DNA of 12,711 nucleotides from an uncultured Bacillota bacterium (GTDB lineage Bacteria; Bacillota_I; Bacilli_A; RF39; UBA660): NCBI GenBank assembly GCA_947165195.1, contig CAMUZJ010000029.1, forward strand, positions 1-12,711. Direction: 5' to 3'. Shown in pieces: positions 1-5,027 of this stretch. A program made the translations under genes and the position numbers. Each line of letters opens with the position of its first letter. Positions within the stretch are counted from its first letter, which is position 1. The notes beneath the pieces are model-generated. The model was not told the origin of the DNA, made no database searches, and saw nothing but the letters and a program-made list of their open reading frames with translations.

Positions 1-158
1 CTAGTCATCTTAGAATTAATACCTAATTGCTTTAATCTCTCATTCATATACTGTGCTGCTTGTAAGGTAAAATCTTTTTCTTGTAGTCCTCTAGATACTG
101 CTCCTGGATCATTTCCACCATGACCAGCATCTACAATTACTCCAACAAAATCATTCAT
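1..158 (-). CDS. N-acetylmuramoyl-L-alanine amidase, Amidase_3 type (partial, 3' end beyond the window)
   Basis: Only the first 52 codons are present. The protein opens MNDFVGVIVDAGHGG and continues NDPGAV, the classic start of zinc amidases that cut the amide bond between N-acetylmuramic acid and L-alanine in peptidoglycan. His13 in DAGHGG is the expected first zinc ligand and Glu27 in GLQEKDF the second. The start is the ATG at 156-158, with AGGTGA a few bases upstream. No signal peptide or membrane segment precedes the catalytic domain, so the protein either leaves the cell by another route or acts like a phage or autolytic endolysin; the missing remainder could hold a cell-wall-binding domain. 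A hairpin at 205-234 separates it from the RiPP cassette, so it is probably transcribed on its own. The family call is firm; the physiological role is not. Confidence 0.88.
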   Translation of the reverse strand, partial: MNDFVGVIVDAGHGGNDPGAVSRGLQEKDFTLQAAQYMNERLKQLGINSKMT

Positions 159-173
159 ATAATCACCTAATAT

Positions 174-202
174 AAGATATGATATAAATAATTTTCTGTT
201 AA
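174..202 (-). promoter_or_regulatory. Candidate promoter for the amidase gene
   Basis: On the minus strand TTAACA (197-202) and TATCTT (174-179) are separated by 17 bp, just upstream of the AGGTGA ribosome site of the amidase. The -35 matches the consensus at 5 of 6 positions, the -10 at only 4 of 6. In such AT-rich DNA this is a plausible but weak call. Its place directly after the precursor B terminator supports it. Confidence 0.35.
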
Positions 203-204
203 AT

Positions 205-234
205 AAAAATACTTAATTTTCATCAAGTATTTTT
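205..234 (-). terminator. Intrinsic terminator after precursor peptide B
   Basis: A perfect 10-bp inverted repeat (AAAAATACTT / AAGTATTTTT) with a 10-nt loop lies 6 bases after the precursor B stop codon. On the minus strand the right arm ends in five T, followed by ATTT. It has the same stem length, loop length and position as the hairpin after precursor A (1631-1660). It is nearly symmetrical, so it could also act on plus-strand transcripts. Confidence 0.8.
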
Positions 235-240
235 TCTTTT

Positions 241-426
241 TTATAATAAGAATCCTTTACAAGCATTTGTACAAGTACCTACACAAGATCCTGCGCAGTT
301 TCCTCCACAAGGACATTTACTTGCCATCGCATATGCAAGCTCTTTCTTATCAAATAGTTTGCCTGCTATTTTCTCCATTGCATTATCTAATTTTTCTAAT
401 GTTTCTTTTGTTAATTTAAATTCCAT
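241..426 (-). CDS. CXXX-repeat RiPP precursor peptide B
   Basis: A 61-residue peptide with two clear parts. Residues 1-34 are a charged, probably helical leader (MEFKLTKETLEKLDNAM...). Residues 38-61 are the Cys-rich core with cysteines at 38, 40, 44, 48, 52 and 56, the pattern C-X-C-X3-C-X3-C-X3-C-X3-C, rich in Gly, Ser and Thr. It is clearly a paralogue of the peptide at 1667-1849. NCBIfam describes a radical SAM maturase family with CXXX-repeat targets, and this core fits that label; related Cys-rich peptides usually receive thioether crosslinks from Cys sulfur to a backbone carbon. The start is set by AGAGGGGA about 7 nt upstream. It lies 58 nt downstream of the maturase stop with no terminator between, so it is probably cotranscribed with it. 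The modification itself, the cleavage site and the bioactivity are inferred or unknown. Confidence 0.85.
   Translation of the reverse strand: MEFKLTKETLEKLDNAMEKIAGKLFDKKELAYAMASKCPCGGNCAGSCVGTCTNACKGFLL
250..345 (-). repeat. Diverged copy 1 of the duplicated precursor core (partner at about 1685-1780)
   Basis: The stretch encoding the Cys-rich core of precursor B is clearly alike at the DNA level to about 1685-1780 in precursor A; short runs such as ATTTGTACAAGTACCT and ATCGCATATG are identical. With the paired hairpins downstream of both genes this shows duplication of a precursor-plus-terminator unit. Confidence 0.7.
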
Positions 427-484
427 TTATTTTCCCCTCTCTTATATGAAATATATTATTTTATAAAACAATTATTCCATCCTT

Positions 485-1591
485 CTACACATCTAATTCT
501 TTTTGAATTTTTTGAATCGCCTTTAGCTCTAGTAGCTCTTCATCTGATAAATTTTCAATTCCCTTTATTTCAAAATACCTCTTATATTTTATATAACAAG
601 TAGCCATAATACATAGCTTGTTAAACTTGCATTGATTTTCATCTCTTTTTCTATAATTTTTACATAATAGATTATTTGCTCCATAGCAAGTTCTACATAT
701 TGGATATACTATACATCCATTACATTTCTCATCTTGAAATCCTTCTGTAAATCTTTCTGTACGGGTATTTTTATAAAATTCTGACTCTTTTTTTCCTAAT
801 GTTTGAGGAGCAAAGGCTTGACATGGATAGAAGTTTCCTTCTATATCGTAAGCTATCAACTGTTCTCCAGTACCACAGAACTTATCACATCTATTCTGTT
901 TAAAAACAACTGCTCCTAATTTAATATCTAGAAAATCTGGTAAAGGCTTATCAGGATTTTCTAGATAATAATCTGATAATTTCTTTAACTCTTTTTCTAA
1001 TATTTTTAAATTATCAGCTTTTTTCCATTCGATACCTTGCGCCATACTAGTAGTAACTTTAAAACCTTTATTTTGTAAAAAGAAAAGTCCCTCTGCTAAA
1101 TTTGGTAAGGTCTCTTCTGAAATAGTCATCTTACAAGGCTGATTGGGCCAACTTTCAAGAAAAAAATCAATATCTATTTTGTCAAAAGAATTATTTCTAT
1201 TTTTATCATGCATCTGTTTCGTACCATCTAAACTTACTGCTACATACATAGTATCTTTATTTTCTTTTAACCATTCTTTTATTTTTCCATGTACTAGTGT
1301 TCCGTTTGATGTTGCAAAACATAATACTTTTTTAGGCCATTCATGAGAAAAAATATAATTATGTAACTTCTTAATCAACTCAAACTCTAAAAATGGTTCT
1401 CCTCCAAAAAACTCAAATACTACTTCTTCAAATCCATCCTCTTTTGTTAATTCATCATCTATTATTTTCTTAGCAACTTCAAATGTCATGTTATTTTTTG
1501 TTTTATGATGTTCATAACAATAAGAGCAAGCTAAATTACAATTCTCTGTTAATATTAACATTACACTTTTTCTTTTATTCTTATCTTCCAT
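485..1591 (-). CDS. Radical SAM/SPASM peptide maturase (CXXX-repeat target type)
   Basis: A 368-residue enzyme expected to crosslink the two neighbouring Cys-rich peptides in the cytoplasm. The radical SAM core carries the [4Fe-4S]-binding CNLACSYC motif (Cys18, Cys22, Cys25) and the SAM-binding FFGGEP motif near residue 61. The C-terminal half is a SPASM-like region with Cys235, 239, 257, 290, 293, 299, 302, 310, 321, 327 and 332, enough for auxiliary iron-sulfur clusters; C-X2-C-X5-C-X2-C at 290-302 is typical. The protein begins almost directly with the core, so there is no N-terminal RRE leader-binding domain. A longer reading from an ATG at 1640-1642 is rejected because that codon lies inside the precursor A terminator; the ATG at 1589-1591 follows AGGGGG (1605-1610), though 13 nt is a long spacing. 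It sits between precursor A and precursor B. The enzyme class is clear; the exact linkage is not. Confidence 0.9.
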   Translation of the reverse strand: MEDKNKRKSVMLILTENCNLACSYCYEHHKTKNNMTFEVAKKIIDDELTKEDGFEEVVFEFFGGEPFLEFELIKKLHNYIFSHEWPKKVLCFATSNGTLVHGKIKEWLKENKDTMYVAVSLDGTKQMHDKNRNNSFDKIDIDFFLESWPNQPCKMTISEETLPNLAEGLFFLQNKGFKVTTSMAQGIEWKKADNLKILEKELKKLSDYYLENPDKPLPDFLDIKLGAVVFKQNRCDKFCGTGEQLIAYDIEGNFYPCQAFAPQTLGKKESEFYKNTRTERFTEGFQDEKCNGCIVYPICRTCYGANNLLCKNYRKRDENQCKFNKLCIMATCYIKYKRYFEIKGIENLSDEELLELKAIQKIQKELDV

Positions 1592-1604
1592 ACAAATACA
1601 AATT

Positions 1605-1610
1605 CCCCCT
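1605..1610 (-). promoter_or_regulatory. Ribosome binding site that sets the maturase start
   Basis: AGGGGG on the minus strand lies 13 nt upstream of the ATG at 1589-1591. It is the only purine-rich site between the preceding hairpin and the coding region and argues against the upstream ATG inside the hairpin. The long spacing suggests modest translation, in keeping with an enzyme needed in smaller amounts than its substrate. Confidence 0.5.
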
Positions 1611-1630
1611 AATCTTAATCTTTTGCTAAT

Positions 1631-1660
1631 AAAAATGTTCAATATTAATCGAACATTTTT
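1631..1660 (-). terminator. Intrinsic (probably leaky) terminator between precursor A and the maturase
   Basis: A perfect 10-bp inverted repeat (AAAAATGTTC / GAACATTTTT) with a 10-nt loop starts 6 bases after the precursor A stop codon. On the minus strand it ends in five T followed by ATTAGC, so the T tract is short. Partial readthrough would give much precursor and little maturase. It is the counterpart of the hairpin at 205-234, and three stem pairs differ by compensatory changes. Confidence 0.75.
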
Positions 1661-1666
1661 CTATTT

Positions 1667-1849
1667 TTATCCAACTGTAAAAAATCCACTACATCCATTT
1701 GTACAAGTACCTGTACATGATCCAGCACAATTTCCTCCACATTCACATTGTTTAGCTATCGCATATGTAAAACTTTCTTTATTTACTGATTTTAAATCCA
1801 TAGCTTTATCTAATTTTTCTAATGCTTCTTTTGTTAATTTAAATGCCAT
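1667..1849 (-). CDS. CXXX-repeat RiPP precursor peptide A
   Basis: A 60-residue peptide, first gene of the cassette. The leader (residues 1-34, MAFKLTKEALEKLDKAM...) is charged and probably helical and nearly matches that of peptide B. The core holds Cys35, 37, 41, 45, 49 and 53 in the same C-X-C-X3-C-X3-C-X3-C-X3-C spacing, with CGGNCAGSCTGTCTNGC as its centre and a short FFTVG tail. The start ATG (1847-1849) has AGGAA only 3-4 nt upstream; a stronger AAAGGGGA lies farther up, beyond a 17-bp palindrome. No double-Gly cleavage site precedes the core, although CGGNC lies inside it. By analogy with Cys-rich radical SAM substrates it is probably thioether-crosslinked, then trimmed and exported by proteins not encoded here. 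The precursor call rests on size, repeat pattern, duplication and the adjacent maturase. Confidence 0.87.
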   Translation of the reverse strand: MAFKLTKEALEKLDKAMDLKSVNKESFTYAIAKQCECGGNCAGSCTGTCTNGCSGFFTVG

Positions 1850-1859
1850 ATTTCCTGTT

Positions 1860-1876
1860 GTATGACTTAGTCATAC
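1860..1876 (-). promoter_or_regulatory. 17-bp palindrome in the leader of precursor A (operator or RNA hairpin)
   Basis: GTATGACTTAGTCATAC is a perfect palindrome of 8-bp arms around one central base. It lies between a strong SD-like AAAGGGGA (about 1877-1884) and the precursor A start codon. The matching stretch before precursor B lacks it: there the GGGGA is followed directly by AAATAAATG. It could be an operator for a dimeric regulator, or an RNA hairpin of 7 bp with a 3-nt loop affecting access to the start codon. Confidence 0.5.
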
Positions 1877-1929
1877 TCCCCTTTCTTTATAGTCCAGTAT
1901 ATTTCAACTGTTTCTAACATATTACCACA

Positions 1930-1959
1930 ATTTTATTTTTTTAGGCAATTAAACTTCAA
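1930..1959 (-). promoter_or_regulatory. Candidate promoter of the RiPP cassette
   Basis: On the minus strand TTGAAG (1954-1959) and TAAAAT (1930-1935) are 18 bp apart, which would give a leader of roughly 75 nt before precursor A. A TATACT at 1896-1901 is an alternative -10 without a good -35. Neither is strong; some promoter must lie in 1850-2037, because the preceding gene ends at 2038. Confidence 0.35.
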
Positions 1960-1973
1960 ATTTGTCACTATTT

Positions 1974-2002
1974 AAAAGACAAACATTTTTCGACCGTCTT
2001 CC
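1974..2002 (-). terminator. Possible weak terminator after the HD-domain gene
   Basis: GGAAGAC (1996-2002) can pair with GTCTTTT (1974-1980) on the minus strand using two G-U pairs, followed by AAAT. The stem is short, the loop large and the T run lies inside the stem, so this is only a possible terminator. The rest of 1850-2037 holds the cassette's leader and candidate promoter. Confidence 0.25.
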
Positions 2003-2037
2003 AAAACTTTATAAAGAATTACTGCTACAATAACACA

Positions 2038-2541
2038 CTAATAGAAATTAACTCTTTCCTTTAACTTTCTTATATAAGGAGAAACAGTTTCTTTCGTAGA
2101 AGAATATTTATCGGCAACACAAACAATAACTGTCTCTTTATACTTAGGCAACTGTCTTAAAGTTAAAGGCCACATGTGTTTTAAAATAATATCTTCTTCT
2201 ACTTCTGTCAAATCAAAATACTTCTTTGCATTTTCTAAAGCTACTTTAGGATGAGAAAATCCATGCTTTTCTAAAAATTTTGTTCCTACTTTATTTTTAT
2301 GCCAATCATATAAGAAAAAGTCATGAAGTAAAGCAGCTTTAGCAACTGACTCATAATTTAACTTTAATTTTCGTGCCATTTTATAACTCAAATAAGATAC
2401 CATAATACAATGTTTTAATGTAGTAGTACTACCATGTTGTATATAATTATCCATCTCTTTCACTATATCTGTTTCTACTATATCCTTTATACAATTATAA
2501 AAATCATCATCATATATATTATATTTTTCTCTAATACTCAA
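2038..2541 (-). CDS. HD-domain phosphohydrolase-like protein (TTG start)
   Basis: A 167-residue soluble protein of the HD superfamily, metal-dependent enzymes that usually hydrolyse phosphate esters of nucleotides. The metal ligand pattern is complete: His44 in TLKHCIMVS, the pair His73-Asp74 in ALLHDFFLYDWH, His122 in ILKHMWPLT and Asp144 in VADKYSS. An in-frame ATG at 2575-2577 would add 12 residues, but it sits inside an extended -10 promoter (TG-C-TATACT). The TTG at 2539-2541, with AAAGGA 9 nt upstream, is therefore preferred. The length fits a stand-alone HD domain with no sensor or synthetase part, so its substrate cannot be read from sequence. It is separated from the RiPP cassette by 188 bp and from the HtrA gene by that gene's terminator, so it is probably monocistronic. 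Confidence 0.8.
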   Translation of the reverse strand: MSIREKYNIYDDDFYNCIKDIVETDIVKEMDNYIQHGSTTTLKHCIMVSYLSYKMARKLKLNYESVAKAALLHDFFLYDWHKNKVGTKFLEKHGFSHPKVALENAKKYFDLTEVEEDIILKHMWPLTLRQLPKYKETVIVCVADKYSSTKETVSPYIRKLKERVNFY

Positions 2542-2567
2542 TTCTATCAATCCTTTACACTTATACC

Positions 2568-2576
2568 AGTATAGCA
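2568..2576 (-). promoter_or_regulatory. Extended -10 promoter of the HD-domain gene
   Basis: TG-C-TATACT on the minus strand is a good extended -10 element; no clear -35 lies 16-18 bp upstream. Transcription would begin only a few bases before AAAGGA, the ribosome site for the TTG start at 2541. The element overlaps the in-frame ATG at 2575-2577 and so argues against that start. Confidence 0.55.
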
Positions 2577-2662
2577 TATTTTTTAGAAAGGTATTTTATT
2601 CTTAAAAAAAGTAATTAATTTTATCTTAAGTTTTACATTTATTTACTTTTTTATGATAAGAA

Positions 2663-2700
2663 AAAAGCTCTATTAAGAACTCTTTCCTAATAAAGCTTTT
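2663..2700 (-). terminator. Intrinsic terminator overlapping the 3' end of the HtrA-like gene
   Basis: On the minus strand a 17-bp stem (two G-U pairs) closes on an AGAG loop. The left arm starts AAAAGCTTTATTAGG and the right arm ends AATAGAGCTTTT, followed by two more T. The left arm is made of the last codons of the protease gene and the stop codon (2673-2675) lies in the right arm. It is the strongest terminator in the window. Confidence 0.85.
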
Positions 2701-3989
2701 ACAGTTTTGGTTTTACCATCTCTAATGTAAGTTATTTCTACTTCATCCCCTGCAGAATGTTGATATAATTCATATCTTAAATGAGCAATATCAGATACTT
2801 TATTCCCACCTAGGGAGATAATAACATCTCCTGCTTGTAATCCTGCATTTCCTGCAGCACTATCCTTTACTGTCTCTATTACTACAACACCCTCTTTAAT
2901 ATTGTCACTAACTCTAATATTATTCCTATAAAGAGTCATTGTATCGTTTGTATTAGACATAGAAATACCTAATACTGGCCATTCAATAGCTTCTCCTTTT
3001 TCAAGTTGACTAACGTGACTCATAGCATATTCTATTGGAATAGCAAATCCCATACCTTCTATTTGACTATCTACTAATTTTAAAGAACAAATACCAATAA
3101 CTTCTCCATTAATATTTAATAATGGTCCTCCACTATTTCCAGGATTAATAGAAGCATCGATTTGTAGTACTCTCATTACCCAGTCATTAATAGATGAGTT
3201 AGATACACTTACTGTAACCATTCTATCTTTACCAGAAAGTACACCTGATGTAACACTTCCACGGTAATCAAATCCCATAGGAGAACCTACTGTAAATACA
3301 GTATCTCCTAAACTCATTTTCTCACTAGTACCAATATTAGCAACTAAAGATACATATTTCTTTTCTACTTGTAATACAGCTAAATCTAAGTAAGGATCCT
3401 TTCCTAATACTTTTACATCGGCTTCTTCATCATTAGAAAAAGTAACTTCTACTTTTTCCATATCGTTTACTACATGAGCATTTGTTAATAAATATCCATA
3501 CTTATCATCTGTCTTATAAACAAATCCTGTTCCTGTACTTGCTAATTGATCACTCTTATAACATCTTACAACAACAACAGCATCATATATTTTTTCAACA
3601 GAAGCTGCTAATGATCCTTTTTCATATACTTGTGTCTTATTTTGCGTAATAATAGTATTATCACTGCTTCCTATAACTTCTCCTAATAGTGGGGTATATT
3701 TAATAGCACCTAACATAGCTGCTCCACCTACTAAAAAGGCAAGTAACATTAGAAAGAACATTTTAGAACTAGATGGTTCACTAACTCTTCTTTGTTTACT
3801 TCTTCTTCTACTATTATAGTAATCATCAAAAGTATACTCATCTTTTTGTCTACGATTAGCTACCGTTTCTGTTTCTATAACTTCTAATTTATCTTTATTT
3901 GTTCTTTTTTCTTCATTAATATCTTCTTCTATCTCTTTTACCGTTTTCTCTAAATCTTCACTACTACTTTTAACTGACATAATTTTCAT
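2673..3989 (-). CDS. HtrA/DegP-like membrane-anchored serine protease with PDZ domain
   Basis: A 438-residue S1C-family protease that degrades or handles misfolded proteins outside the membrane. Residues 1-76 are a long, very charged cytoplasmic tail (RRRSKQRR near 61-68). A single membrane anchor spans about 77-97. The trypsin-like domain follows (about 130-330) with an intact triad: His172 in TNAHVV, Asp202 in YLDLAVLQV and Ser286 in PGNSGGP. One PDZ domain fills about 335-432 (DSAAGNAGLQAGDVI). Length and order match Gram-positive HtrA, HtrB and HtrC. The start at 3987-3989 has AAAGGAG 5 nt upstream; a second ATG (3978-3980) lies 14 nt from it and is less likely. The first 20 nt overlap the end of the Abi_2-like gene, so the pair is an operon with coupled translation. 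No CssRS-type regulator is adjacent. Protease identity is firm; which paralogue it is cannot be told. Confidence 0.93.
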   Translation of the reverse strand: MKIMSVKSSSEDLEKTVKEIEEDINEEKRTNKDKLEVIETETVANRRQKDEYTFDDYYNSRRRSKQRRVSEPSSSKMFFLMLLAFLVGGAAMLGAIKYTPLLGEVIGSSDNTIITQNKTQVYEKGSLAASVEKIYDAVVVVRCYKSDQLASTGTGFVYKTDDKYGYLLTNAHVVNDMEKVEVTFSNDEEADVKVLGKDPYLDLAVLQVEKKYVSLVANIGTSEKMSLGDTVFTVGSPMGFDYRGSVTSGVLSGKDRMVTVSVSNSSINDWVMRVLQIDASINPGNSGGPLLNINGEVIGICSLKLVDSQIEGMGFAIPIEYAMSHVSQLEKGEAIEWPVLGISMSNTNDTMTLYRNNIRVSDNIKEGVVVIETVKDSAAGNAGLQAGDVIISLGGNKVSDIAHLRYELYQHSAGDEVEITYIRDGKTKTVKALLGKSS

Positions 3990-4929
3990 CTACACTCCTT
4001 TCAATTTTTACTAAATCTTTCCAATTTAATGGAAATCCCATATTTTTTAGTACTTTATCTATCTTAATAGAATTTAAATTATAATTTAGAGTTTCTATGA
4101 CATTATCTAATTCAATGCTCATATTCTTAAAATCATCTTCTGTTAACATTTGTTTTAAAATGATAATTAAAGCAAATAAATCATTTTTTCCCTGTACGTA
4201 CTCATCATTTTCTTTTGGTATTTTAAGTAATTGATGATATATTGTATCATTTATAATTTTCTGTGTTTTATTTTCAAATAGAATATCCTCATGGGCACAT
4301 AAATTTCTATAATTTGCTAACATCGGAAGGTAAAGACTCATAGACTCTTCATCAACATTATAAATATTAGCTATTTCTTTTTGGTCTTCTCTTTTTAATA
4401 TTTGGAACATTTCACTAACTATTCCAAAAGATAAAACTTTTACAGAAATCCATAGTGGAATATAACCGTAGTTCGTAGCATAATGTTGAGTAGCACTATG
4501 TTGAGAACCATTTACTGCAATTTGTCTTTTCATCTTCTTTAATAAATCATGTAGTTGCTTTTGTTTATCTGGAGTTGAATTAAAATTTTTATATCTAAGA
4601 TATTGGCTTTCTTTATAACCATATTTCTTAGATAACTGGTATGACATAATAGACTTTAAATTATTTTCAATAACTAATAGATATTTAAAAATAATATTTC
4701 TAAAGGATCTATCAAATAAAAATAAGCTATACAACTCTTCAAATGTTGTTCCTTCAATGAATACTTTATTGGTAGAGGACTTTAAAAATAAATGTCTATA
4801 ACCATTTAGGAAGAAATAGTTTTCTCTTAATAATACCTGTTTTGCATACTTCTCATCATGAATTATTAATCCTTTATGTTTTAGTATTTCAACTTGTTCA
4901 TCTAAGTTTCGAAATTGCTTTGCAATCAT
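3970..4929 (-). CDS. Abi_2 (AbiD/AbiF-like) HEPN family protein
   Basis: A 319-residue protein resembling Abi_2, a family first known from lactococcal abortive-infection proteins AbiD and AbiF. The family's N-terminal signature is visible: NYFFLNGYRHLFL (about 37-49), then FLFDRSFRNIIFKYLLVIE (about 70-88) and the SYQLSKKYGY stretch. Near residue 208 lies RNLCAH, an R-X4-H motif of the kind used by HEPN ribonucleases, followed by ED. Known members block phage by cutting RNA or stopping growth, and AbiF-like proteins have been proposed as relatives of Cas13. Here the gene stands first in an operon with an HtrA-like protease, overlapping it by 20 nt, with no phage or mobile genes nearby, so defence is only one option. 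The start has AGGTGAG 3-4 nt upstream and an extended -10 promoter. The family call is good; the function is inferred. Confidence 0.85.
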   Translation of the reverse strand: MIAKQFRNLDEQVEILKHKGLIIHDEKYAKQVLLRENYFFLNGYRHLFLKSSTNKVFIEGTTFEELYSLFLFDRSFRNIIFKYLLVIENNLKSIMSYQLSKKYGYKESQYLRYKNFNSTPDKQKQLHDLLKKMKRQIAVNGSQHSATQHYATNYGYIPLWISVKVLSFGIVSEMFQILKREDQKEIANIYNVDEESMSLYLPMLANYRNLCAHEDILFENKTQKIINDTIYHQLLKIPKENDEYVQGKNDLFALIIILKQMLTEDDFKNMSIELDNVIETLNYNLNSIKIDKVLKNMGFPLNWKDLVKIERSVDENYVS

Positions 4930-4946
4930 ATTCTCACCTAATATTG

Positions 4947-4955
4947 ATTATACCA
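4947..4955 (-). promoter_or_regulatory. Extended -10 promoter of the abi_2-htrA operon
   Basis: TG-G-TATAAT on the minus strand is a perfect extended -10 element about 18 bp before the start codon, giving a very short leader that begins near the AGGTGAG ribosome site. No good -35 is seen 16-18 bp upstream. Confidence 0.65.
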
Positions 4956-4994
4956 TATAATTTTTTGAAAAGTATGAAAATTTGATGAACATTC

Positions 4995-5003
4995 TGTTAT
5001 AAT
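4995..5003 (+). promoter_or_regulatory. Extended -10 promoter of the phospholipase C-like gene
   Basis: TG-T-TATAAT on the plus strand is a perfect extended -10 element 24 bp before the ATG at 5028. AGGAGAG lies between as the ribosome site. The -35 region is poor. It is divergent from, and about 40 bp away from, the promoter of the abi_2-htrA operon. Confidence 0.65.
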
Positions 5004-5027
5004 AAAGTATACCTAGGAGAGATATTT

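Noticed and set aside
1143..1346. Plus-strand reading frame of 67 codons
   Set aside because: It is an antisense shadow of the well-supported maturase.
1592..1642. Longer N-terminus of the radical SAM maturase from the ATG at 1640-1642
   Set aside because: The codon lies inside the terminator hairpin of precursor A and has no ribosome site; the added residues precede the normal start of the radical SAM core.
241..1849. Classic SCIFF peptide and its maturase
   Set aside because: SCIFF also has six cysteines, but its spacing is different; the regular X3 steps here fit a CXXX-repeat core better.
1623..1865. Plus-strand reading frame of 80 codons
   Set aside because: It is antisense to precursor A and its terminator, with no ribosome site and no family resemblance.
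2604..2652. Inverted repeat AAAAAAGTAA / TTACTTTTTT
   Set aside because: The arms are almost pure A/T runs separated by 29 bases, expected by chance in such AT-rich DNA; it is not at a gene end that lacks a terminator.
4930..5027. Small RNA gene associated with the Abi_2 protein
   Set aside because: The 98-bp intergenic stretch is filled by two promoters and two ribosome sites and shows no strong hairpin or terminator.
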